Shown one piece after another: positions 7,099 through 16,689 of a DNA stretch of 64,000 bases (position 1 is its first letter; each line of letters opens with the position of its first letter). Location of the stretch: the NCBI GenBank assembly GCA_017449495.1, contig JAFTFO010000035.1, positions 35,116 to 99,115 on the forward strand. The letters are read 5' to 3'. The translations under genes were made by a program, and so were the position numbers. The notes below the pieces were generated by a model. The model did not search any database. It was not told the DNA's origin and saw only the letters and a program-made list of their open reading frames with translations. This stretch comes from Prevotella sp. (GTDB lineage Bacteria > Bacteroidota > Bacteroidia > Bacteroidales > Bacteroidaceae).

Positions 7099-8478
7099 TT
7101 AATAGCTAATGTCAATCACGGGACGGAGATAAGTACCTGGAGAATAATTCACAGAAATCTTATCAGTTTTGACTTCAACTTCACCTGTGCCTTTCTTACC
7201 TAATTGAACTTCTTTAAGTACAGAATCTATAAGGCAGAAATAATTTCTTGAGCCAACCGGAATGTCATATGCTTCAGGGTAATTTGCTATTGTTTGAATT
7301 TCGATTAGAGTTGGAATTCGCCATGTTCCTGTTACTCCTGTAATAGAAGGCCATGATGAAAGTTGCCCTGTTAAGTATGTTAACCAAACAGACGTTGATG
7401 AGCTATTCGCATTATAATTATTTTGTTCTGTTGGAGAGAGGAGTACTGCTGTGTGGTTCTCTTCATCAACGGAAACGACGTAACAACCTTTATATAGTTG
7501 ACCTGCGACGGGGGGATTGGTTGTCTCTGAGCTACCTGAGCCCGCATTAGGGTCGTCAGTATCTGAGGTGGGGCCTGTGTTGGAATTGTTGGTGGCGTTG
7601 GTTTCGTCGAAGTCGAAGGTGACATCGGAGGGATCGGTGCTCCAGGGTTGGAGGGTGATGGAACCTGAGAGGGTGATGCCAAGGGGTTCGGTATAGGTGC
7701 CGGCGATGTTGTATTTGTTGTTGGCAGACAGGGCATCTTCGGCTGTGCAGGTATAAGTGTGAGGGGTGTCCTCTTCGCTACGGGTGAAGGTGACGGTGAT
7801 GGTGGGGACACCCTTCGAGGGGAAGGTGAGCTGCTGGGGGGTGGCCTGCCAAACGCCTGTGGTGGCGGTAGCGGTGAGGTCGAAGGTGTAGGAGAGGGGA
7901 TTGTCATCCACATAGGTGCCATTAAACTGGATGGCGGAATAGAACGGGGCGATGGAGACGCTGACGCCAATGACATCGGCTGGCACCTGACTGATGGTGA
8001 CAGACGAGAGTTCGAGTACCTTGCGCTGGAGCACCATATCGACGGTTCTTTCGTTGCCGTCAGCGACGGTGACCGTTGAGGTGGCCATGAGAAAATCGCT
8101 CATCGCCTGGCCTTCAGCCAGGGCGATGGCTGATGTAGGCACAGGCGCGGCCGGGAGTCGAAAAAAAGGGAGGTCGCTGGGACTCACGGCACAGAGCGTA
8201 TAGGAACCTTCTGGCAGTTTGACAGACGCTGAGGCCGACGTGTAGTTGCCATCGGCATCCGTCTGGAGGGTACGGACGTACTCGTTGTTGCCATTAAAGA
8301 GGTAGACGGAAGCGATAGGCGATGATGCCTCCTCGCCCTCTCTGGTATGGGTGACGATACGGAGTTGATTGTTGGCTGACTGGTTGACGGACTGGAGGTC
8401 TGACTCCTGTTCGTTACAACTGACAAGACACACAAAGCCACAGATAACTGCGACGGAATGAATCATTAAACTCTTCAT
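7099..8478 (-). CDS. FimB/Mfa2-type fimbrial lipoprotein with lectin-like C-terminus
   Basis: 459 residues with a lipoprotein signal ending LVSC (Cys21). Residues about 40-290 resemble the FimB/Mfa2 fimbrial anchor family: a first beta-domain with SVYLFNGNNEYVRTLQTDADGNY and PEGSYTLCAV, then a domain ending in ITLQPW. A Ser/Thr/Asn/Asp/Gly-rich linker of about 30 residues follows (NNSNTGPTSDTDDPNAGSGS). The last 130 residues contain TWRIPTLIEIQTI and YLRPVIDI, like DUF1566/Lcl-type or FISUMP C-terminal domains. The protein is likely surface-exposed, either anchoring fimbriae or as a tip or accessory subunit. No fimbrial major subunit gene is adjacent, so it stands alone. Confidence 0.72.
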   Translation of the reverse strand: MKSLMIHSVAVICGFVCLVSCNEQESDLQSVNQSANNQLRIVTHTREGEEASSPIASVYLFNGNNEYVRTLQTDADGNYTSASASVKLPEGSYTLCAVSPSDLPFFRLPAAPVPTSAIALAEGQAMSDFLMATSTVTVADGNERTVDMVLQRKVLELSSVTISQVPADVIGVSVSIAPFYSAIQFNGTYVDDNPLSYTFDLTATATTGVWQATPQQLTFPSKGVPTITVTFTRSEEDTPHTYTCTAEDALSANNKYNIAGTYTEPLGITLSGSITLQPWSTDPSDVTFDFDETNATNNSNTGPTSDTDDPNAGSGSSETTNPPVAGQLYKGCYVVSVDEENHTAVLLSPTEQNNYNANSSSTSVWLTYLTGQLSSWPSITGVTGTWRIPTLIEIQTIANYPEAYDIPVGSRNYFCLIDSVLKEVQLGKKGTGEVEVKTDKISVNYSPGTYLRPVIDISY

Positions 8479-8517
8479 AGTTCTGCATTTTTAATAGTAA
8501 GACATGTTAACTCTGGG

Positions 8518-8592
8518 TGGGCGCTGACGGATTCGAACCGCCGACCCTCTGCTTGTAAGGCAGATGCTCTAAACCAGCTGAGCTAAGCGCCC
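8518..8592 (-). tRNA. tRNA-Val (anticodon UAC)
   Basis: The minus strand folds as a tRNA. The acceptor stem is GGGCGCT/AGCGCCC with discriminator A at 8518. The anticodon arm is TCTGC-CTTACAA-GCAGA, giving anticodon TAC. The T arm is GGCGG-TTCGAAT-CCGTC. CCA is not fully encoded. A TACCTTTG -7 box on the minus strand at 8611-8618 lies about 20 bp upstream. All 75 bases are identical to the tRNA at 45302-45376 on the other strand. Confidence 0.97.
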
Positions 8593-8677
8593 CTTTTTTT
8601 AATGCGAGTGCAAAGGTACGAAAAAATGAAAGAATGAAAAAATGAAAGAATGAAAAGTTGCTGCTACTTAACAATCG

Positions 8678-10540
8678 TTAACTCTTTCCGCCAAGAAGTC
8701 GCTCGATTTCAATCTGTGGGAGGATGCTAAGAATGGGTTTGCCGTTGGGGGTATAGTTCACGTTGGAACAGGCAAAGAGTTCGTTGATGAGTTGTTCCAT
8801 CTCGTCGTTGGAAAGCACTTGGCCATAGGGGGTGGCGACGTTCTGGGCGAGGTGGAGGGCAATTTTCGAGGAGTGAGGAGTGTGGAGTGTGGAGTGAGAA
8901 CTATCTGAGGCAGAATCAGAAGTGGAGTCCTCAAGCATCTGCTGGAGTAGGCTGGCTGGGTCGACGCCTTCGAGGCCGGCGGGGATGCCGTTGACGGCGA
9001 AGGTGTTGCCTCCGAGGTCGGAGAGATCAAAGCCGATGGCCGTGAGGTCAGGGAGCATCTGCTGGAGGATGACAGACTCTGCCGGTGAGAAACGGACGGA
9101 CTCAGGGAAGAGCACCTGTTGCGTGGCTGCAGTATGGTTCTCGAGCTGTTGCAGATAACGCTCATAGCGGATACGCACATCGGCCCGGTGCTGGTCGATG
9201 ATCATGAGACCCGACTTGACGGCAGTCATGATGTAACAGCCCTTGTATTGATAGTGTAATGGCGACAAGTCGACATTGAGCGGTGAGGGGTGGGAGGAGA
9301 GGGGAGAGAGATTTGTTTCTTCCTCTGAAAACAGGGCTTGATCTTCCTTGCGAGGAGTGACGAGGCCTTCGTAGAGTTGCTCCCAACCAGAGGGCGTCTT
9401 AGAGGTGAGAGGTTTGTCTAAGCCACCCTGATTGCGGAAGGGGTTGTAGTCAGGGTCGTAGTTGACACGGGGGGCCGAGATGGTCTCTCGAGTGGGATCG
9501 AATACGGGGATGTCTGGCTTACCTTGTACGTCGAAGTCGATAGCTGGCACCTCGCAGAACCGTCCTAAGGCATCCCGAACCGTCGCCGTGAGCACCTGCC
9601 AGATGGCCTGTTCGTTCTCGAACTTGATCTCTGTCTTCGTGGGATGGATGTTCACGTCGACAGCAGCGGGATCGACATCGATATAAAGGAAATACGGCAC
9701 CTGCATGCCTTCCGGGATCATGCGGTCGTAGGCGGTGATGACAGCTTTATGAAAGTACGGATGGCGCATGTAGCGGCCATTGACGAAGAAGAAGTCGTGA
9801 CCGCCCTTCTTACGGGCCGTCTCTGGCTTGCCGACAAAGCCGGTGATGTTGCAGAGCGTGGTCTGTACCTCCACAGGCAACAAATCCTGACTGTACTGCC
9901 GTCCATAGACATCGGCAATACGCTGGCGCAGGCTGACAGGCTTGAGGTTCTGGAGTTCTGCCCCATTGTGATGGAGGATGAAATGGATGTCGGGGTAGAC
10001 AAGCACGATGCGCTCGAAGGCCTGGAGGATGTTACTCAGTTCTGTGGTGTTAGACTTGAGGAACTTTCGCCGTGCGGGGACGTTATAAAATAGGTTGTCC
10101 ACCTTGAAGCTACTACCTACCGCACAGGCGGCAGGCTCATGTGCCACCACCTTTGAAGCCGCGATCTGGAGGCGCGTACCAATCTCCTCATCGGCCATCC
10201 GTGTGAGTAGCTCAACCTGAGCGATGGCAGCGATGGAGGCGAGGGCCTCACCCCGGAATCCCATCGTGTGGAGCGCAAAGAGATCGTCAGCCTGACGGAT
10301 CTTCGATGTCGCGTGCCGCTCAAAGGCCAGACGGGCATCTGTCTCAGACATGCCTCGTCCGTCGTCGATGACTTGGATAGAGGTACGTCCTGCGTCAACG
10401 ATGATGACATGGATGGTCTTTGCCCCGGCATCGACAGCATTCTCGACGAGCTCCTTGACGACAGAGGCAGGGCGCTGGATCACCTCACCAGCAGCAATCT
10501 GGTTGGCGACGCTATCGGGGAGAAGGGAAATCACATCCAT
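8678..10540 (-). CDS. mutL: DNA mismatch repair protein MutL
   Basis: 620 residues. The GHKL ATPase domain is complete: ELVENAVDAGA (about 30-40), DDGRGMSETDARLAFERHATSKI (about 58-80) and GFRGEALASI (about 93-102). The middle contains the long linker usual for MutL. The C-terminal dimerisation domain is present, but the endonuclease motif DQHA-x2-E-x4-E reads DQHRADVRIRYE, so the first metal-site Glu is Val. The later CPHGRP-like motif reads TPNGKP without its cysteine. Two low-complexity inserts (SPLSSHPSPLNVDLSPL and SHSTLHTPHSSK) come from 7-nt-repeat DNA. The protein couples MutS recognition to repair; direct nicking looks doubtful. It lies downstream of ostA on the same strand. Confidence 0.96.
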   Translation of the reverse strand: MDVISLLPDSVANQIAAGEVIQRPASVVKELVENAVDAGAKTIHVIIVDAGRTSIQVIDDGRGMSETDARLAFERHATSKIRQADDLFALHTMGFRGEALASIAAIAQVELLTRMADEEIGTRLQIAASKVVAHEPAACAVGSSFKVDNLFYNVPARRKFLKSNTTELSNILQAFERIVLVYPDIHFILHHNGAELQNLKPVSLRQRIADVYGRQYSQDLLPVEVQTTLCNITGFVGKPETARKKGGHDFFFVNGRYMRHPYFHKAVITAYDRMIPEGMQVPYFLYIDVDPAAVDVNIHPTKTEIKFENEQAIWQVLTATVRDALGRFCEVPAIDFDVQGKPDIPVFDPTRETISAPRVNYDPDYNPFRNQGGLDKPLTSKTPSGWEQLYEGLVTPRKEDQALFSEEETNLSPLSSHPSPLNVDLSPLHYQYKGCYIMTAVKSGLMIIDQHRADVRIRYERYLQQLENHTAATQQVLFPESVRFSPAESVILQQMLPDLTAIGFDLSDLGGNTFAVNGIPAGLEGVDPASLLQQMLEDSTSDSASDSSHSTLHTPHSSKIALHLAQNVATPYGQVLSNDEMEQLINELFACSNVNYTPNGKPILSILPQIEIERLLGGKS

Positions 10541-10586
10541 ATTTATTGTAAATTGATAATTGACAATTGATAATTATGGGGGCGGC

Positions 10587-12182
10587 TCAATTATTTACCT
10601 TTTTAACTTTTTCTCTCCAGTTGAAGATGTCGTAGCGGTTGAGGGGACGGATGTAGTCATACCATGCGAAGCCGGGAAGGCGGCGACGGTCTGCAGGAAT
10701 CTGGTTCAGCGGGTACATCGTGCCGGTGGTCTTGGGCGTCCAGACACTCTCGAGCTTCTGGTCCTTGAGGAACATCCGGAGCTCGGTGGTCTCCTGGTAG
10801 TTATATATAATAGGTAATGTGTCACCCTCCTCGAAGAAGTAACCGATGAGCACATTGTCTTTCGCCCTGGCCTCTCGTATCTTGCCCTCGACGAAGTAAG
10901 AGAACATCTCTCTTGAGGACACCTGATTGTAGCAGGCCGTATCGGACTTCAGCTGCTGGATGGAGAAGCAGTTGCCGATGATGTGGGTATGGTCGATGAC
11001 GGAGTCACGCATATAGACATTGACAAGGTCGCCCACCAGTTGCTGGCCGTTGTTCCACAGGATGGGGTCGTAGTAAAGGGTCATGCAGGAGTCTTTCGAG
11101 TTGTAGACAAGTGAGTCGCAGACGGCCTGCACGTCCGTGCGGAATGCCCTGACGTGGTGGTAGGCATGGATCTTGCGATAGACGGAGTCGGTCTCGATGT
11201 TGAAGGTGACGACCTTAAACGTGTCAGCATGCATGAAGAGGGAGTCGCCCTGCGAGTAGTCGATAGCCACAGCACTGTCTGTACACATGGCATAGCCCGT
11301 GTTCTCGTAGTACTCACCATAGTTGCCTGTGAGCTTGTTTCGATTGATGGAGTCGACATAGACCACATCGTAGAAAGCCTGGCTGAATCCCATCTTACTG
11401 TCGTAGTAGACACTGTCGCCCACAAGCATTTTCCCTTCGTTGGTCAGCACAGAGCGATTCATCAGGCGTGCCCGTTCAAGTTTTGTGTCGTAGAAGCCTA
11501 ACTCAGAGTAGATATGATTGTTGCCGGAGATGATGTCGGAAGGGCCGACGATGTGGGCCATCGAGTTGTGATTGTCGTAATAGAGGGTGTCGGTGGTGAG
11601 GAAGAAGTCCGGGTTCTTCATCTTCACGTCGTAGTTGAATACCGACATCTTCGTTTTTGTGTTATACTCTCCCCAATCGGAGGTGAGCGTCGTATTCCCG
11701 TCAATCATCTTACCACCCTCGAAGAAATAGGCGTTGTCGTAGATACGGTCGAAGTCGAGACTGTCGGTATAGAGGACGGTCTTGCGATGCTTCAGGACTA
11801 CATTGTATCTGGCACGCGCCATCTGCTCATTACCGTCGTAGTAGGCGTAGTCGCTGAAGAGTGACAGGGTGTCGCCCTGATACATCTTGACATGTCCAAA
11901 GGCCTCGAAAGAGTTGGAGGCTTCATAGAAATAGGCGCTGTCGCAGTAGAGGCGCGCCCCCTGATGGGTGAAGTGTACCTTACCGTTGAGGATGGTGGCA
12001 TCGGCGTTGATGCGCTGGTCATAATGGAGCACGTCGGCGTGGACGAGGTAGACACGGCTGTCTTGTACCTTGGCCCTGCGGGCAGGGCGCCTCGTCTTTC
12101 CTTTCTGGGCATAAGCATCGAGACTGGTGTAACACACCAGTATACACAATAGGCTCAGCAGATATAGAAAAGATCGTTTCAC
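10587..12182 (-). CDS. OstA/LptA-like outer-membrane biogenesis protein
   Basis: 531 residues with a signal peptide (SFLYLLSLLCILVCYTSLDAYA). The mature region has repeated short beta-strand units such as LHYDQRINADATILNGKVHFTHQGARLYCDSAYFYEASNSFEAFG, characteristic of OstA-like_N repeats that form the beta-jellyroll bridge for lipopolysaccharide. At 531 residues it is much longer than enterobacterial LptA and appears to be the Bacteroidota-type periplasmic LPS transport component. It starts 2 bp after the surA-like gene ends, and with ppiC and mutL it forms a tight minus-strand cluster. Function in LPS transport is inferred from the family. The LptB ATPase at 22441-23247 would be a partner elsewhere in the window. 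Confidence 0.83.
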   Translation of the reverse strand: MKRSFLYLLSLLCILVCYTSLDAYAQKGKTRRPARRAKVQDSRVYLVHADVLHYDQRINADATILNGKVHFTHQGARLYCDSAYFYEASNSFEAFGHVKMYQGDTLSLFSDYAYYDGNEQMARARYNVVLKHRKTVLYTDSLDFDRIYDNAYFFEGGKMIDGNTTLTSDWGEYNTKTKMSVFNYDVKMKNPDFFLTTDTLYYDNHNSMAHIVGPSDIISGNNHIYSELGFYDTKLERARLMNRSVLTNEGKMLVGDSVYYDSKMGFSQAFYDVVYVDSINRNKLTGNYGEYYENTGYAMCTDSAVAIDYSQGDSLFMHADTFKVVTFNIETDSVYRKIHAYHHVRAFRTDVQAVCDSLVYNSKDSCMTLYYDPILWNNGQQLVGDLVNVYMRDSVIDHTHIIGNCFSIQQLKSDTACYNQVSSREMFSYFVEGKIREARAKDNVLIGYFFEEGDTLPIIYNYQETTELRMFLKDQKLESVWTPKTTGTMYPLNQIPADRRRLPGFAWYDYIRPLNRYDIFNWREKVKKVNN

Positions 12183-12184
12183 CT

Positions 12185-13603
12185 CTATTTAATCCACCCT
12201 TCGTATTCGAACTTGCAGTCCTGATAACCGTTGTTCAGACGGGTATAGACGCTCTTGATCTTGTCGACCACCCACTGATGGATGCGGTCGTTCTGACGGC
12301 GTTGTAACACCACGTCTTTCAGCGTCTGGAAATCCTCAGAGATGGAGGCCTTATGTCCCTCAATGCGATTCTTCAGCTTAGCGATGACACAGACAGTCTT
12401 TCCTCGCTGGTTGATCAGCTGGAAAGCGCGTGACACCTGACCAACCTGCATCGTATCGACCACCTTAGCCACCTCTGGGGGTAGGTCTTGCATCTTAAAC
12501 CGTGAGGTGACGCGCCCTGCCTGATCGCTGTTTGACATCAGACCTTTGTTGTTGCGTGTATCCTTATCGTCGGAGAGCATCGAGGCGGCATCCTCGAAAG
12601 TGAACTTCTCTGCCCGGATATCATCGGCAATGGAGTCGAGGCGGGCCAGGGTACTCTCGATGGCCTCGTCAGAGACGATGGGCTTGCGGAGGATATGACG
12701 CACGTTGACCTTATCACCGCGTTTCTCGATGAGCTGGATGATGTGGAAGCCAAATTCAGACTCCACGATCTTCGACACTTTCTTAGGGTCAGTGAGGTTG
12801 AAGGCTACGGATGCAAAAGCGGGGTCGAGCATGCCACGTCCCGAGAAACCCAGCTCGCCACCACGGCGGGCAGTACCGGGGTCTTCGGAATAGAGTCGGG
12901 CCAATGTGGAGAACGAAGCGTCGCCACGGTTCACACGGTCGGTGTACTCACGGAGCTCGTCTTTCACACGGTTCAGCTCCTCTGCTGGAATCTTCGGCGT
13001 GTTCTGTACAATCTCCACCTCTACCTCTGTGGGAATGAAGGGCAGACTGTCCTGAGGCAGGTCCTTGAAATAGCGGCGCACCTCAGCAGGTGTGACGGCG
13101 ATATCCTCCACCAGCTTCTGCTTCATCTTCTGTACCATCTGACGGTCTTTCAACTCCTCACGCAGGTCGTTGCGGATCTGTGACAGGGGCTTGTGGCGAT
13201 ACTCTTCAAGACGCTCACGAGAACCGTCGACCATCTCGAGCCAGTAGTTGATGTGCTGCTCTACCTCAGGTGCCACGTCGGCATCAGTCACCTCGATACT
13301 ATCGATCTGGGCCTGGTGCTTGAACAGTTTCTGGACAGCGATCTGCTCGGGAATCATGCAGTCAGGATCTCCCGTCCATTTCACACCTTCCATCGCTGCC
13401 TGCATACGGTATGCCTCCACATCAGACTTCAGAATAGCTTCGTCACCCACGACCCAAATGACTTCGTCGATGACCGTACCCATGTGGATGGAATCGCTGT
13501 CTGTGAGACTAGTATAACTAGCACTACTAGAAAAACCTGAGGCCGCTCCCATAAAGGGGATACCTATGAGCAGGGCTACTATCAGATTCCTTGTTGTCTT
13601 CAT
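12185..13603 (-). CDS. surA: SurA-like periplasmic peptidyl-prolyl isomerase/chaperone
   Basis: 472 residues: signal peptide (LIVALLIGIPFMGAASG), an N-terminal SurA-like helical domain (VIWVVGDEAILKSDVEAYRMQAAMEG at about 48-73), and two parvulin (PpiC) domains. The first is around residues 174-285 (RRYFKDLPQDSLPF, SEDPGTARRGGELGFSGRGMLDPAFA). The second is around 300-400 (VNVRHILRKP, MSDDKDTRNNKGLM). SurA carries unfolded outer-membrane proteins across the periplasm. The start codon overlaps the stop of the upstream ppiC gene (TGATG), so the two are coupled, and ostA follows after 2 bp. Confidence 0.88.
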   Translation of the reverse strand: MKTTRNLIVALLIGIPFMGAASGFSSSASYTSLTDSDSIHMGTVIDEVIWVVGDEAILKSDVEAYRMQAAMEGVKWTGDPDCMIPEQIAVQKLFKHQAQIDSIEVTDADVAPEVEQHINYWLEMVDGSRERLEEYRHKPLSQIRNDLREELKDRQMVQKMKQKLVEDIAVTPAEVRRYFKDLPQDSLPFIPTEVEVEIVQNTPKIPAEELNRVKDELREYTDRVNRGDASFSTLARLYSEDPGTARRGGELGFSGRGMLDPAFASVAFNLTDPKKVSKIVESEFGFHIIQLIEKRGDKVNVRHILRKPIVSDEAIESTLARLDSIADDIRAEKFTFEDAASMLSDDKDTRNNKGLMSNSDQAGRVTSRFKMQDLPPEVAKVVDTMQVGQVSRAFQLINQRGKTVCVIAKLKNRIEGHKASISEDFQTLKDVVLQRRQNDRIHQWVVDKIKSVYTRLNNGYQDCKFEYEGWIK

Positions 13604-15030
13604 CAGTGTTGGTTTACTGTTTTCAATGTGTCCTTGTATATCTTCACGTCATAGCGCTGACGGAGGGCTGCCACCCACTGCTGTTCAAGTGCCTGCTGGT
13701 AGTCCTCAACCACCTGGCTGCGCACGTCCGTATAATCCTCCGGCTTCTTTAATTTCTTGCCATAGACCGCATCGATGGGGTAGTCCTTATTGACTTCGAT
13801 GGGCTGGTCGAGGGCTGTACGGAATATCTTGTGATCGACCAGACGACTGTCGCCAGGTTTGAAGAGACCCTGTTCCACACGGATGCGGATAATCGAGTCG
13901 GGATTGAAGGTTGAGCGCAACACATCAGCCCACTGGCCAAAGGGCAGTCCCTTCACGCAGCGTTTTACTGCCTTGACGTCGGCTTGGTCCTTCACGTGGT
14001 AGGCGATGCCCTTGAAACGAGGTTCAGAGAACGTATAATCCTTCTTGTGAGCGCGGAACCAGGCGTCGAGTCCTGCCTCGTCCTTGGCAGCTTTCTCCCA
14101 CACATGGCGGTTGCTGATCTCATAGACCAGCAGTCCGTCGTGATATTCCTGGATGAGGTATTTCATCTCCGTGTCGACAGCACCTAAGGAATCAGCGCGG
14201 CGCGTCATATACTGCTCTGCCGTCATCTGTCCACAGGCTGCGACACTCTGGATTTTCTGACGGGCGATGGCCTCACGGATCCCCTGTTGCTCGAAAGACC
14301 GCACGATGTTGTCTTTGAGTTCCTCGAAGGGCTCGAGTTGCTTACGGTCTTTCATCAGTATGATATGGTAGCCGTCGGGGGCTAAGACAGGACGACTCAC
14401 CTCTCCCGTCTGGAGGGCATAGGCAGCTTCCTCGAACTCAGGAAAAACCTGATTGGGAGCTATCCAAGCCAACTGACCACCATTGGCCGCACTGCGACGA
14501 TCCTGAGACACCTTCTTGCAGAGTTCTGCGAAGTCTGCCCCCTGTTGGATGGCCTGCCATATGGAGTCTGCCCGCTGTGCGACCACTCTCTGCTCCTCTG
14601 CCGTTGCCTTGGTGGAGAGACGGAGGAAGATATGGGCTGGAAGAATGAGTCCCTTCGGACCGATCTGCTCCTTTGCCCGGTCGTAGGCCTTGCGAGCCTC
14701 AGACAGCACCTCTTCATCGGTTGTCATCGTAGGCAGCACCTGCTGATCGCGGTAGGTGGCAAACTCATTCTTGAAAGAGGTCAGCGTGTCGAGCTTTGCA
14801 TCGAGGGCTGCTGCCACCTTCATCTTATAGACGGCATAGAGGTCGGCATATTCGTCGACGTTCTTCTTGTCGATCACACCATCGGTGTTGTTCTTGTTGA
14901 AAGAGTACTCGAACTCAGAACGCGTCACGTCCACTCCATTGACGGTCATCACCACAGGATCAGACTGAGCCTTCACCGTGAGGGCCGACAGGCACAAGGC
15001 TGCACACAAAACAGTTTTTTTCATTTTCAA
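13603..15030 (-). CDS. PpiC-type peptidyl-prolyl isomerase
   Basis: 475 residues with a signal peptide (KKTVLCAALCLSALTVKAQ). A parvulin domain spans about residues 126-235: PAHIFLRLSTKATAEEQRVVAQRADSIWQAIQQGADFAELCKKVSQDRRSAANGGQLAWIAPNQVFPEFEEAAYALQ includes the conserved HI, GADF and GGxLxW elements. The C-terminal half has a second, weaker PpiC-like or SurA-N-like region. It probably folds outer-membrane or periplasmic proteins alongside the next gene's SurA. It overlaps that gene by one base and follows guaB on the same strand, 36 bp away. Confidence 0.85.
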   Translation of the reverse strand: MKMKKTVLCAALCLSALTVKAQSDPVVMTVNGVDVTRSEFEYSFNKNNTDGVIDKKNVDEYADLYAVYKMKVAAALDAKLDTLTSFKNEFATYRDQQVLPTMTTDEEVLSEARKAYDRAKEQIGPKGLILPAHIFLRLSTKATAEEQRVVAQRADSIWQAIQQGADFAELCKKVSQDRRSAANGGQLAWIAPNQVFPEFEEAAYALQTGEVSRPVLAPDGYHIILMKDRKQLEPFEELKDNIVRSFEQQGIREAIARQKIQSVAACGQMTAEQYMTRRADSLGAVDTEMKYLIQEYHDGLLVYEISNRHVWEKAAKDEAGLDAWFRAHKKDYTFSEPRFKGIAYHVKDQADVKAVKRCVKGLPFGQWADVLRSTFNPDSIIRIRVEQGLFKPGDSRLVDHKIFRTALDQPIEVNKDYPIDAVYGKKLKKPEDYTDVRSQVVEDYQQALEQQWVAALRQRYDVKIYKDTLKTVNQH

Positions 15031-15066
15031 TTGTCAATTATCCATTTATCGATATCAACATCGATA

Positions 15067-16608
<1,542 letters not shown>

Positions 16609-16689
16609 TTAAGAATGAAGAATTAAGAAATTCGATACCGCTCGATATTTTTTCTTAATTCTTAACTCTTAACTCTTCATTCTTAACAC

